From Chrysomallon squamiferum (lineage: Eukaryota; Mollusca; Gastropoda; Neomphalida; Peltospiridae), in assembly GCA_012295275.1 (NCBI GenBank), contig CM022667.1:7426794-7490793 (forward strand): a stretch of DNA of 64,000 bases, read 5' to 3'. The position numbers and the translations under genes were made by a program. Shown in pieces: positions 36,639 through 50,445 of the stretch. The first letter of the stretch is position 1, and every line of letters begins with the position of its first letter. The notes under the pieces are model-generated. The model did not search any database and was not told the origin of the DNA. It was given only the letters and a program-made list of their open reading frames with translations.

Positions 36639-38215
36639 TTTTTTTTACAAAATACAAATGTCATTGATGTAAAAGCAGCATGATCAGACACAGAACATAA
36701 ATTTTGAGAAAGTTGAAGATTTCATCAGATAAATAAAGAATTGTTCTAAGTGTTGTTGTTTGACGCTGGTAAACATTTGTGATTACTTTTTGGATTCTCA
36801 TCCCATCATTGACAGAACACTTTGAGTAGCGTTGTACAGTAGAATATTAATACAACTTGAAATGTTGTCTTGCCATGAGTGCGGAGCACCTCCGACCCAC
36901 AAACAAAATGATTGGGGTAATGAATATTGATTATTATTTTTTAGTAAAGTCTTTGTTTTATTCCATCTGATTTTAATAAATGAATGACCTTTGTCTTTTG
37001 AACTTATATAGACTGTATGCAGTGTATTATTATCTAAACTTGTTTTGTGGTTTTTGCCTATTAATAAATTTGAAAGTTTTGTACATTTTTAAAAACTATT
37101 TTTAGACTGTGATATGATTTGCTTGAAGCAATAAATGTTTACTATCAACGTTTGATTAATGTGTTTGTGTTTGTTATATTTACATAATAAACAAATCTGT
37201 AATAGTTCAAGTTTTGGTGATATTTATTAAAACTAACAAGACACAGGGGAGACTTAAGAGATTTTGACTGCTTGTTAGTAACACATACAGCTAACTGTAT
37301 ATTTGGTTAAATGAATTTTAGAAGCAGCATGGACAAACCCACAGAAAATATTATTTTATATAACTGATAATGAAATGTACTAAACAAAACTTAATTTATG
37401 AAGAAAAAAAAACATGACAAATTTGACCTGTGTCAGTGTATAATCAGATCCCTTCAAACCTGAGTTTGACTTTCTGGTTCCTAGCTCATCAAGTGATCTA
37501 ATATAAATAAATAAAACAATTTTTAACTTGGTCATAATTTTATTACTTAAGAAAAATACATGTATTAGATTAGAAAACAGTTAATACTTTTATACACCAA
37601 TAAACTAATATCAATTTCTTAATTAAAAAAATCTTACAAATCTTAAACAGTGTTCAGAATATAAATCAATAAACACTGAGTCCATGTAAAATCTTCATCA
37701 TTTTGTACTAGAAGTGTTTATGAGAAAGGAAATTTTTGTTTTTATAACCACATTAAAAAATAAGTACATAATTTTCAGCAGTTGGTATTTTCATAACCAT
37801 CTGAACCTCAGGGTATCCCATATCCCAGCACCACAGACAAAATGGCTGACATTTGCAAATTTTTTTTTTTTTGTTTCTAAAAGCTGAACAAAAATGAGAC
37901 AGGAACAACACAACTTGGGTTCAAAGGATTAAATCTATATGGGATTGAAGAATCCAATAACATAAAGTCACAATGAAATGTTATATTTTCCCATTTCGAC
38001 ATTCAACATTAGAAGGATTACTGAGTTGCAACTGGGAGGACAGCAGCAAACAATAAACAAAAGTCTAATATTTCTTATTTCCATCCAAACAGTTTCCAAG
38101 TTGTGTTTTACAAATTTACTAATACCTCTAGCTGCGGAAATTACTAGACTATTTTAAACAAATGAGCAATAAATTAATATCACAACCCTGTTTGTCAGTC
38201 ACATTTAAAATAACA
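34798..38215. other. convergent 3' flanks of DUSP22 and RECQL4
   Basis: No exon is recognised. Candidate DUSP22 poly(A) signals are AATAAA at 34942-34947 and 37130-37135; the latter is followed by a GT-rich element about 25 nt on (GTGTTTGTGTTTG), which fits a real distal cleavage site. Short AT-rich microsatellites occur, for example near 36620-36640. The RECQL4 3'UTR should end somewhere between about 37200 and 38215. Confidence 0.5.
37130..37135 (+). terminator. candidate distal polyadenylation signal of DUSP22
   Basis: AATAAA with a downstream GT-rich tract (37159-37175), the classical arrangement. Its use would imply a 3'UTR of about 2.4 kb. Confidence 0.4.
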
Positions 38216-39084
38216 TCATCTCTGTCCAATCAGCTCCTGAGTAGCAGTTTTCAAAATCACACTGAAATCTACTGACAAATGACTTCTCCAGAACCTTCTG
38301 ACTCTTCCCCAGGTTAGACTGGGAAAACAGGGACTGGCAATCCCGTGAAAGATTCGAGCAATGACTCTGCCAGTCAGACTGTGTTCATGTCCATACAGAC
38401 CGATAAACTGACGTATGTCCATTACCAGCTGATCTAAATCTCGACTGCTGGACAAGTTCTAAAAAAAAAAAAAAAAAATATAAAACATATAAAAAAGGTA
38501 AAAAAAAAAAAAAAAAAAAAAATTATCAGTGTTAGAAATTTTGATTTTCTTTAATACTATACAAATAAAGCCATTGTTGTCCTTTCATGTGCTATTTCTA
38601 ATTCTTTTTTTTTAACAGCAACAAAAATATTTTCACTTAATTTACAATCAGAAATGTGTATTTCAAAATCTTTATTAAACCAGTAGTCAGACTGGACAAA
38701 TAGCTGGGTGTGAGTGTGTGTGTGACCTGGTCAGTTATCTTTACCTGTGTGCACATTTCTTCTTCCTTTGCTTCACTCATGCGTGACTCGACGGATGTGT
38801 CATTTTCAAAGTAGTCTTCGATGAAACTTCTCAGTCTGTTACTCTTGTTCACATCTGCTTCATCACAGCACATCCAGTAGTTTCTGTGAGCAGTGCTAGA
38901 TTACAAACACTTACTGTGAGCAGGACTTTTTTTTAGAAAAATTACATAATAGTTACACTCACACTTACAAGTGATCAGCAACACAAAAAATCTTCATAAG
39001 ATGTTTAAGTGAATATCAGTAATTATAGATTTTGCTGTTCTCTCAGTCTTTCTCACTCAGTCTGTCTTTTTCACACATATATCA

Positions 39085-39118
<34 letters not shown>

Positions 39119-40919
39119 AATAAATAAATAAGTAAATAAAATATAATATGATAAAACAAAACAAAAAAATAATAAAATAAAACAAAATAAAAATAATAAA
39201 AATAATAAATAAATAAATAATAAAAAAGAGAAAATTACGTTTTGAGAGATTTGTGTAAGAGATGAAGCTGGAAGAGTTCTCTTTCTTCCTGTTTGCGAAC
39301 TCTCTCATGCAGGAAGTCAATAACTTCATCAATTTCCTCCTCACTCAGATCTCCGGGGGAACGAAAGTGAAATGCCAAATCAGAAAACTCGACCATCACC
39401 CCAGTTTTTGATGCTCCTCCTAAAACATATCAACATACTATAAAGATATGTTGCAGATGAAAAAGTTTTAAAATAAACATACAGTTTGCATTTTTGCTTT
39501 GAGTGTAGCCACTGATTTACTATTTAACTTGTGTATAATTCAAGAAATCTGTAAAGAAACAAATTACAAATGTACAAAACTAATGAAGAATAACTGTTGT
39601 GTAAGAATTTCCTAAACTGAGTTATTTCCCCTGTCCCTATCTCTCTGATGAGCAGTCAGGTTTTGACGTAATTATTCACTCTGAGATGGCCAGCTATTGT
39701 TATTTTTTTTTCAAATAAAAAATTAGGGTAAAGGCAACTGTCTAACCACCCAAAAAAACAACAAAAGAAAACAAAAAACAGTAGAAATAATCCTTTCTGT
39801 CAGAACTTGATAGATATTGTTCTCTTTGAATAATTATGTTGTAGCCTATGTTTTTTTTATCTCCCTAATTATCGGAGCACCTGCTTTTACATTTTTAAAC
39901 AGCTCTGTTGGATACACTAAGTTACAACAGACTTGTAACAGTTACCTGTCATTAGAAGCATCTGTTACGTACATGAAAAAAGAAAAAGACGCAATATTAA
40001 AAAAATTCTGTGTGTTTGTGTGTGAGACTATTTGTGTGTGTCTGTGTATATCTATATATCATTATATGAGTGCATGTTTATCTGTATCTGTGTATATGTG
40101 TGTGTTTTTTTGGGTGTATGTGTCTGTGCATGAACAAACATAGTAAATACATTGTAATTAATGTTAACTAGGAGATGAATGCATAAAAAAATTTTTCATT
40201 GTCATTTCAGAGACAGTAATGATTTCATAATAGAAAAAAAAAAAAGAAGAATAATCAAATAAGGGAATCATTGATTACATCAGGGTTTTTTTATTGCAAT
40301 ATTTTATTATCAACAAAGATTTGCCACCTATCTCAAATATTTTATTAGTAGTAAATATTAGTCACCTGTAATACAGAAAAAAATTGTATTTCAACTAAAA
40401 GAAAAATTCAAGTGAAATATTTATTTCAAGTTAATTTATATTAACAGAAAAATATATTTTTTTTCTTAATGGACCTGAACAAAAAAAACATATTTCCACT
40501 AATAAATCTATAAATGCTATAAATAATAAGTTATTTAGCTGGCTAATCACTAACACAAATGTTTGTTAGACTAGCTGTTTTCTTTTCTCTTTCCATTCTC
40601 AGGTTGCAGGGAAATGAAAGATCTGATGTCTTCAAAGCTGACATGAGAATGGAAGATGAAACACTTGTGAGAAGAAAGGTCAATATAATTTGATTATTCA
40701 GTAAAAAGGAATCATGTTCACGTAACACTTTGATTTGTAACAGAATTATCTTCATTGTCCAAGTCTATATTGAGACAGAGGATTAAATGAGATTAATTAG
40801 GAAGTGACATTTCAGTTAGCAATAATAGGTTAATTATATACTATTGTCCTTACAGCATCAGCATATATATATATATATATAATGTGTGTGTCTTTAGTGT
40901 AGGTGTTTGAGAGATAGAC

Positions 40920-41013
<94 letters not shown>

Positions 41014-43082
41014 TAGATATGTGTGTGTTTATTTTGTGTTTCTTGTTTGCCTCTCTTGCTTGATATTTATGTCTCTTTGTATATATGTGTTGTGCAGTGT
41101 GTGAGTATATGTGTCTGTGTGTATTTGTTTAAAACATTTATATACTGATGCATTTGAAGTCTGAAGAAGATTGAAAGTTTTCTCTTACATCATCTGTTTC
41201 ACTAATCTTTTTCTTCTAACATTTATTGATTTTAAAATCTGCTGAAAGAAAGAGAGCACAAAAAAACCACAACAAAAATGTTTTAGAGATGAATGTTTTC
41301 ACCCACCAACAAAATGTCATTATACTGCTACATTTTCACTTCACATGAATAATGCTGCTTAGTAAAAGAAGGCAAAAATGTTGAGTCAGCAGAATTCTTC
41401 TTTCACATTAAAACACATGTAATGTCTGTAACTTCAAAAATATTCTTTTTGTGATTTAAATAAATGGTGACAATACTTTACACTGATGTTTTGGTGTTTA
41501 AGTTCAACGTACCTGGTTGCAGATTCCACTGTAGTAGTCGTAGTTCCCGTTTCACTGGCCCAGAGTCCCAGCCCATGCTGTCACTCACTTCAACAACATC
41601 AAACTCAACACTGCTGCAGTCACCAAACATCTTACCCTCCATTCTCTGCCTCGCTATAGCAACCGCGACTGGTGGGCACTGAATTAATGTTTTTATTTTT
41701 ATTTTTAGTATTAGTATTATACTGATATCATATCAAACACACACATCACAAATACGCACATATACCTATACACAAATACACATATTTAAAACTTATCTAT
41801 TCTTTTTATGTCATGTATTAAGTTTAATAATAATAATAATGTTAATAATAATGATAATAATAACAACAACAATAATAATTATAATAAAAACATTTAATGG
41901 GTATGGTTTATATTTTAAAAATTCTAATGTGTATGCAGTATTTCACTATGTAGAAGTTCTTGTATTCTATTCACTTTATTCAGTGAAATACTCAGTAAAT
42001 TAATACTGAGTTAATTAAATTTAGTGTTTGATGTAAAACATTCAAATTGTGTTTTAAAAACTGTGATGTCCTAAAGAAGATAAAAATAAACTTAAAATAA
42101 CAACTCTCAGTATAAAAGCATTATAAAAAAATACCTAATAACACTGATATAAAAACATTAATTACTTATTCACATATAAATTTTGTGACCACTAATCTCA
42201 GCATCTTTTAACAAGAGATTAAAATAGACAACACTACCCTCCAAAATTAAATTGTTCTCAAAACATAAAAAGAAAGAAATAGTTTGAACAATTTAATTTG
42301 TTACAAAAGTCTAGAGAGTAAATTGGTTCATGTAAGTTCTGCTAAGAATGGAGTCAGAATCAACTGTTCTTCATAAAACATTTAGAGAATTTAATTTTCC
42401 TATGACCTTGTCTCAAATCATACTGAATTAATTTTTGTATATTATAATTATTGTAATATATATATATTATTTTATAATAAATGTATTTTCACTGTTTGGG
42501 TGAAGGTGGACTGAGATGTCAGACAGTAATGTTATAAATATATAAGAGTTTATTAACTTCACTTGACAACACAGTACCTGAACAGACTAACTACTTTTAA
42601 TTTGAAGTATTGTCCTTAAGTTTATTTACACCATAAGCAAAAAACAAAAGAATAACTATTTATTTAATTATTTCAATTATTTTCTCATTGTAATATCAAA
42701 ATGAAATAAAGATTATAATTCACTTAAAATGATTAAACAGGAAACTAAAATTAATTTTTTCAACCTTTTTGGCGACAGCCTGGAGCTGGGCGGGGCCTGC
42801 GTAACACTGGAGTCTACACGTGGAGTAGACTGGCTGCAGGTTCTCCAGCCACTCATACCCGTGAAGCTCTAGATAACACAGCAGTGTGGAAATTCCTGCA
42901 AAATAATGAACACAACAATATAATAACTAAACAAAGAAAACAACAAAATAAGTAAATATAAAAGAGGTAATTTCACCTTCTTCTCTCACATCGAGTGTGT
43001 TCACTGTGTGCTGGATAGAAAGAGCTCGCTCATGTCCCGGACACACCCGGTCAGCAGACGTCCCTCGGCTAGAACTCTCATC
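38216..43082 (-). CDS. RECQL4: RecQ-like DNA helicase Q4, C-terminal six exons (partial)
   Basis: Exons in transcript order: 43082-42977, 42895-42765, 41678-41513, 39419-39239, 38883-38745, 38458-38216. Phases agree over 966 nt, giving the last 321 residues and the stop. Family landmarks in order: [12 protein letters not shown], whose C and H match the zinc-ligand pair of the RECQL4 zinc-binding domain; [86 protein letters not shown]; and near the end [16 protein letters not shown] with [13 protein letters not shown]4 is an ATP-dependent 3'-5' helicase involved in replication initiation and DNA repair. The Sld2-like N-terminus and the helicase core (DEAH box, RecA lobes) are not found in the window, although about 21 kb lies upstream of the first recognised exon. 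The gene runs convergently to DUSP22. Confidence 0.95.
39085..39230. repeat. A-rich low-complexity tract (RECQL4 intron)
   Basis: A run of about 27 A followed by AAT/AAAAT repeats, immediately beside the 3' side of the 39239-39419 exon. A hydrophobic minus-strand reading frame over it is an artefact. Confidence 0.9.
40924..41009. repeat. (GA)n microsatellite (RECQL4 intron)
   Basis: About 43 uninterrupted GA dinucleotides between two RECQL4 exons. Confidence 0.97.
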
Positions 43083-43427
43083 CTGAAATAAACACACAAA
43101 TAAAACTTTCATTTTCTCAGAAGTTTCTCTGTGTTGAGTTAACAAACGTTTAGAATTTCTGCAAGTCATTAACAAATTTCAGACATAAGTTTTCATCTGC
43201 AGTTATAAATGTTTGAAGTTGAAGACTTCAGCATACAGTTATAGCCATACTAAAACTATAAAAATGCTGTTAAAACAAAGTTGCCAGCCATTCCATATAA
43301 ACATAAAACTTGTTTCAAAACAGAATATTTGAACATTAAAAGAACAAAATGTTTTGCTATGATTATGTTAGGTTGACATCCAGAATGTTTATTTTTAAAT
43401 TTCTGCCAACTTTTGTCTTGGTAAATT

Positions 43428-43800
43428 GTCTACGATCTTTTGAAAATTATTATTTGTTATTTGATTTTTTAATTGGGTGTACATAATGATTTCTTTCAGT
43501 GTAACAGGTTTGTTTGTTGTTTGTTTTTTTTAGGTTTTTTTTATTCTACTTTTTTTTTTAAAGAATTTTTAAAAAATGTCTTTCTTGATTCTAAATGAAA
43601 GAAATGCCATTAATTATATTTAAATATTAGTTTCTGTTTTATATATATATATAAAAAAAATAGAATAAAAATACAACTAAAAATAAAAAAAACCCAAACA
43701 AACCTGTTACACTGAAAGAATCCATTATGTCATTATACACCCAAACAAAATTAAAATAAAAAATCAAATAACAAATAATAATTTTCAAAATATTGTAGAC
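43428..43800. repeat. long inverted repeat / foldback element
   Basis: The left arm begins GTCTAC and reads through GAAAATTATTATTTGTTATT to TTTCAGTGTAACAGGTTTGT. The right arm is its reverse complement with small indels, ending GTAGAC. The arms are roughly 120-150 bp around an AT-rich centre. A loop segment (TTAATTATATTTAAATATTA) recurs just outside the right arm. This could be a foldback transposon or MITE. It lies upstream of the first recognised RECQL4 exon, probably within that gene's intron. Confidence 0.85.
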
Positions 43801-45438
43801 ATTTATTAATTATATTTAAATATTAGTTATATATATGAAAGAAGACACATCTTAAAGAAACTGAGTAAAGATAGATAGTCAAATAAAACCGATCACAGAG
43901 TCTGAACTTTTGAAAACAAACAGAAATGTTCAGAAATATCATCACTAATATATTTTGTACCAGATTCTTTATTTTTAATGACAAACTATAAACAATACTC
44001 TGTCCACACCAGACTGACTGTACTGAACTTTAGAATTAATGAAAATGGGAGAAATGCAAACAGAAATTATTGAAATAGAAAGATTTGGTTTCTGCCCTTT
44101 TTGGTGAAATGGTGGATACTGGAGAGAACAGTATGATAAAAACAGACAATATCAGACATCACAATAGACTGTCAAGTTATAAGTTACTGTTTGTTATTAG
44201 CATGAAGAAATTAATAATAACAATCTTCCCATAGACAGTGTTTGATCAATCAGTGGCTAATGGTCCAAACATAAACAATAAATCAGTAAACCTAGAAAGA
44301 AAAAATTGTAACTAAAAAAAAAAAAAAACCTTCTCTGTCTGGAATTAAAAAATCATTTTGTCAAACTTTTTTTTAAAAATGTAACAGTAAAGTATTTTTG
44401 ACTTATTTTTCACTGAAAATTCAATTTTGTACTTTTACAACAGAGTGCTTGTTATATCAGATTTGACTGGTCAAATGATTTGAAGCTGTCAGTCTGATTG
44501 GTCGAGCTTCATTAATAAGCATAAAGCAGGATATTTTTGTCTCCTCTCAAATGGCACAAATAACCTGAAGACAAATTTAGTAACCTTGAATAAAAAAAAA
44601 AGGAAGAAGAAAAAATATATCTGACATTTTTTTGTTTCCTTCAGTCTGTAAGTAAAACTGTGTTAAATGTGCTGTTATCAGGCAGTAAATTTAAAGTACA
44701 AATTTTCTTCTTCTTCTTCTTTTTTTTTTTTTTTTTTACAAAACTGCACTTTATCAATCACCTCATGTCTTTTAAACTTAACTTAGTAATTTGCCCTAAT
44801 CTGTTTAAAACATTCCAACTTCTCTTGAAATCTTCATGAATTTGACAAATCTTGATAAACCTAGTTGCTGATTTTCTGTTTGATATATTTTGTTTTTTCA
44901 TAACAATCATTGTTTATCTGTTTCAAATGTCAGTTGTCTACATTGTTCTAGAGAGGAAAAAAAATAAAAGAATAATAATAATAATAATAATATATATATA
45001 TATATATATATATGTAGGAGAAACTTTATGTCTACTCCTACCAATTTACTTCCAGTCACAATTTAGATTTAGGGATATGATTATGAAGATGTAAATGTCA
45101 GAAAAATTATTATTTTGATTTTCAGAGTCATTATCACACAAACAAACAGAATTTAATAAATTACTTTTTACAATTTGCTTTTAAAATCAGTGCTTCATAA
45201 TCCGTGACTTTTTTAGCCAGAACAGATGACATCAAATCAAATTTTCAATAAAAAAATCAAAGACATTTTTTTTTTTTTTTAAATTTGTTAAAAAAAGTCA
45301 GGTTAATTTTATATTATAATATTAGTGTATTAAAATATTGCAAACAAACACAAATTAAACTTCCCCCAAATATCTATTACTTTCATTTCCTTGGAAACAA
45401 ACACTATAACCGATTACAAATTATAATAATGAAATCTA

Positions 45439-45696
45439 TTATGGATACCGTATCATAATCAGTACAACACCAAAAAGGTGATGAGAATATGTTGAAATAT
45501 GTGATTCAACCTCTTTAAGAACATAATGAATTACATAATCAGACTTTTCATAGAGAACTGGTTGGAATGGGAAATCTGAACCTAGTTCACCAAGAAAATC
45601 TGATCCTGTGACTTTCATCTTTCTTGTGCTTAGCTTCATGTTAATAATGTCAGAAGTGTTTGTAGTAGAAACACAGTACAGGAAACTAAACAACAT
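45439..45696 (-). other. unassigned 85-codon open reading frame
   Basis: A minus-strand frame with a less biased composition than most local chance frames, including KVTGSDFLGELGSDFPFQPV. I recognise no family. It has a hydrophobic end and no clear splice borders in a matching phase. It could be a remnant of a transposon protein, a lineage-specific exon or chance. Confidence 0.15.
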
Positions 45697-48117
45697 TACT
45701 TTCTGATTTGAACAATGGTGGCATGTCTCTTTCTGTGACTGCTAATCACATCACAGGCTTGTAGATAGGTTAAAAAAACAGGCAAATGATTGTTTCATTA
45801 TTTTACAAGACAAAGTTAAACATCAAAATAACTTCTATATCAAAGTGCAAAAATGAACCAAATAGATAAAAAAACAAAACAACAAACAACACCCCCCCCC
45901 GACATGAACAACAAAAAAACAAAAAAAAGAATAAAAAAATAAAACACAAAGAATAATACATAAATCCATAAATTTTCAGGTAAAGTTTCCCTTTAATAAT
46001 TAATTCACACCAAGTTTAGACTCAAACGAATTAATTTCTTTTTCCAAATCTGTCTTTGAAACAAAATATCTACCACATTAACTGATATTATAATCTTATT
46101 TGAAAGATAAAACATATGAAAGAGAATCATGACTGTAAGAAGAGAAGTATTGTTTTCATTCAGTGTAACAAAATAAAGAAGTCAAGGTTGTTTTTTAAGT
46201 GAAACATTTTTAATGAAATGGTCACTCTGTGTTGGTCAGAAGAGAGACAGATTTCACTTCACTTAAAAGCTTCTCCATTTTTTTTCTATTATCTCACATG
46301 CAATTTAACCAGTTAATGAGGATAAATTGATATTAGTTCTTAACTGACACACACAGTTAACCCTTTTACCCTTGAACATTGTAAGCTGGGTTAAACATAT
46401 TTCCATGTGTGTATAAGCATGTAGTGATTTTTTTTGATAAGTGCGTATGTATGTAATTTTTTGTGTCTGTCAGTGTGTACTTGTGTGTATGTCATAAATA
46501 AAATGATTGAAACCAGCCTGCAAAAGGAAAACATTTTGCTGACAAAATCAGAAGATACATATACACTGAAAAAAACTGGCATGCTATTATCTAAAACACA
46601 TATGAAATGAAAAAGTTGTACATTTGAGATTCTTCCATTAGTAAAGTGTCCCTGCCAAGTCAAAGCGTGCTGTACTCTTTGACATGACATGAAAATGTTC
46701 TCTGTTGCTAATCCAGTAATCACTGTTCTGTCACAGCTTACTGATCACTTCCTGATCCACAACACAGCACACTGATTAGCAGCAGTCAGGTGAGTGTTTG
46801 AAAACAGAATAGTTTAAATTAGTTTAAACCCTGTGAATACCAGTGTGTTTTGTGAATAAAATAAACCTATCACATGCTTGTCTGACTGCAGTGAGACACG
46901 TGAATGGGTATCAGAGAGTGATCTGTGTAATTCATTTTGTAATTCGCTCTCACTGATTCACAGATTACACTTATTAATACTTGACTGAAATTATTTTGTG
47001 ATGGAAGACAGTTAACCACTTAACCATTTATTGATGTTTTTTCAGAATCATCTCAGAAAAGACTGGGTACTTGTAGTAGCAGTTTGCCTCATTTAAGAGA
47101 AAACAAACCCAAAACCACCACAATGCTTCAGAAAGAATTAAAATGACTGACTGTTTTGGGCAGGCATACACACACACATGCACACACACAATAACATAAG
47201 CATATACAGTTATCATTTAGAATACATTTTTACAGTGCTGCTTTTAAACAGTTAACAAACAAGTTGTTTCTCCAACTACTACATTCAAACACTTTAAAAT
47301 GGATGATGGGTTGGTTATCAGCTGTTTTAGTTCAGTTTAGAAAACAATCCAAAAATAATATAAAAATTTATATGACATTATGATTATCTTTCTTACTGAA
47401 AACACTATTAACTCTGTGAATTCAACACTAAACAACTTTGACAAGTTAGAACTCGTATAAAATTAACCTCATTTTTCAAAAACTGTCTATTAAATATATC
47501 TGACAAAATACTGAGAATTCATAGAATACTATTAACTATGTGAATTCTATAGTAAATATATCTGACAAAATAAGTTTAAAAAAATACTGAAATGTGGCTT
47601 CTGTATTAAATATATCTGACAAGATGTGGTCAGATGGTTTTGAGAATTTGTAATAACATGTTTACATAATGATGTCCAGTGGACAGATTTGACCAGTAGA
47701 AAAACCCAGTTTGTAATTATCACAGATAATAGCATGCTTCAACTAAGACCATCACGAACTGGTCACCTCATGCATCACTTCCAGGCAATTAAACTGCCCA
47801 CTGTCCACTCAGACACAATTACTTGCTTGATGATTTAGACTCTTCTGAGAAACAAGATGAAGTGTTTAGACTGTGACAAACATAATTTCTCACATTTCAA
47901 GTTAGAGGGAGGAAGAACAGTTTATATTCTAAGCTTGCTTATCATGGCACAAAATCTATGTCTGACAGATCTGTGGCAGACAGACGTACAGACATACAAA
48001 TTTGTATGAGATATGTCAGCAGCTTCAGATGTTTCATTTGCAATAGAAATAAATATAATTAACTATATAATAATTTGAAAATGCAATGACTAGAGGTGTC
48101 CAAATAGATATCTGTTT

Positions 48118-48138
48118 ACACACACACACACACACACA

Positions 48139-48211
<73 letters not shown>

Positions 48212-48297
48212 GGGTTGTCTTGATGGCCAATTAGTAACATTGTCCACCTTCAGAGTGCAGGTGAATGAGTGCGATATCAGACACACATAAGACAGAG

Positions 48298-48353
<56 letters not shown>

Positions 48354-48370
48354 ACACACATACACACACA
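48118..48370. repeat. two (CA)n microsatellites with a CT interruption
   Basis: CA runs at about 48118-48140 and 48152-48210, separated by a short CT run, and again at about 48299-48370, flanking 90 bp of ordinary sequence. Confidence 0.95.
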
Positions 48371-49999
48371 GGAAAGTAGTATGATATGGCTATTTAGTTA
48401 TTATAATAAACAGATATTTGTTACATTTCACACCAATACCACTAGACCAAGAAAATGTCTCAATCAACATGAAGAACACACACGAAAACAAAATAAAAAA
48501 TTACTTTGGTTTGAAGTTTTCAGAAAATTTACTATCACATCTGTTTTTTAAAAAATGCTAGATTTTTTCATGCAAATAAGTTTTGAATATTTAATTATAA
48601 CATGAAAGATGCAGTTAGGCTCTGCATGTTCTGATGGTAGTTTTTAAATTAGTGTATTTCAAACTGCTAAAGTGTCTTTTATCTAATTATGACTTTCAAT
48701 CTCGAGACACTGGATTCAACCCAGAACTGGATACACTTATTCGCACTCACTTCATCTTTATAACCCAGAAGTAAATTAATCTCCACTAATCTGATTGTTA
48801 GTAACTGTACACAAATAGCTGCACTTGTATCAGAGATGATGTAAATACAGTGTCAGTGCTGTCTCTGTTTAATAAAAGCAAACAGATTCAGGCGATGATG
48901 TCGTTTCTGTAATGTCTTATTTTCATGTTACCTAATTTTCTCAGCCCAGCACAGAGCCAGAGGACATCTCTAAACCAATCTCTCTCTACCACTAGTAGAC
49001 TGCTGCACTAATTCTATTACTTTTATTATTTATTATTATTACTTTTTAAAACATTTTATAATCAGTGTTTTCAGCTGATAGCTACATAACTGTTCTTATT
49101 TCTAAATGTCTAAGTATTATCCCATTCCAAACAGTAACTGTTAATATGTCACCAGCTACACATCCCTGTGTTTTGTAAACATACAGTGATTGTTTTAAAA
49201 CACATATAAACACAAAAAAATAAAAACTATTTTGTCACGAAGTGAAAAACTTGTTAATTCTGTACTGTATTTTAGTAATTTTTCAGATTTTCAGTTTAAT
49301 TAGCTCAACAAATCAATCATCAATAAAATTCATAAATAATAATGATAAAATAACTAAATAAATACACATAAAAAAAAAAAAAAATAAGCTCTTGAAAATT
49401 TTCAGCAGATTGCAATTTTTTCTTTCTTAGAATTTTAGGATTTAAAAAAAACAACAGAATTAAATAAACAAGTAAGTAAAGTCAATTTAAATTTTATGAC
49501 ATTAAATAAAACAAGTTTACAATAGTAAACTCTTAATAAAAATGGATTCTGCCATTGTTATAAGACAAATGAGATGCAAATAACAATAATATTTTTTTTA
49601 GAAATAACAAAAAATAAAAACAACAAAGAAACAAACAGTATCTTTCAGAATTACTGAGGCCAAACTAACATTTCAACTATTTTCAAGTAAAGAATAGATG
49701 GAAAAAAAAGAAAAAAAGTAGAGACACATGTACACAGACAATGATTAGCATCAAGAACAAAATTAATAAAATTGCAGTATTAAAAAATATTTTTTGAAAA
49801 CAGCAACACATTTACATAACAACACCAATTAAACACAATTCAGCGGATTATTAGTTACCTCTCTTTAAAACTGGGACATGAGAAAGTAGGTCAGATGTAC
49901 TGTTAGTTAAACATGCTAAACATGTCTGTATCACACTCTAATTACTTTGTGAGCACAGACAAACTCGGTCATTTGTCTACATTAAGTTACTCATCTATC

Positions 50000-50445
50000 A
50001 GACTTCATTCACTACTGTCACTTGTAACACTTCATTCACTGGTACAGTGTTACACTGCCACTTGTAAAACTTGTTTTACTGGTACAGTGTTACACTGTCA
50101 CTTGTAACACTTCATTCACTGGTACAGTGTTACACTGCCACTTGTAAAACTTGTTTTACTGGTACAGTGTTACACTGTCACTTGTAACACTTCATTCACT
50201 GGTACAGTGTTACACTGTCACTGGTACAGTGTTACACTGTCAGTTGTAAGACTTCATTCACTGGTACAATGTTACACTGTCAGTTGTAAAACTTCATTCA
50301 CTGGTACAGTGTTACACTGTCAGTTGTAAGACTTCATTCACTGGTACAATGTTACACTGTCAGTTGCAAAACTTCATTCACTGGTACACTGTCACTTGTA
50401 AAACTTCATTCACTGGTACAGTGTTACAATGTCACTTGTAAAATG
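50000..50445. repeat. 40-bp minisatellite, about 11 copies
   Basis: Units of GGTACAGTGTTACACTGTCA plus CTTGTAACACTTCATTCACT recur every 40 bp, with shorter units near the end. Two alternating variants (TTGTTTTACT and TTCATTCACT) suggest an 80-bp higher-order unit at the start. The core ACAGTGTTACACTGT is nearly palindromic. Confidence 0.93.

Larger units (their letters stand above)
43083..50000. other. gene-poor region: probable RECQL4 intron or 5' flank, part 1
   Basis: No exon is supported. It contains the foldback element, AAT/AT microsatellite (about 44977-45013), CA and CT tracts at 48118-48210 and 48300-48370, and many A/T runs. A reading frame on the minus strand at 45439-45696 is described separately. 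I looked for the RECQL4 helicase landmarks that should precede the 42977-43082 exon and did not see them. Confidence 0.45.

Noticed and set aside
39057-39344. 95-codon hydrophobic minus-strand frame (poly-Phe/Ile)
   Set aside because: It runs from the end of a RECQL4 exon into an A-rich intron tract in the wrong frame; the exon's true frame matches RECQL4.
48034-48367. Cys/Val-rich minus-strand frames
   Set aside because: They translate CA/GT microsatellites.
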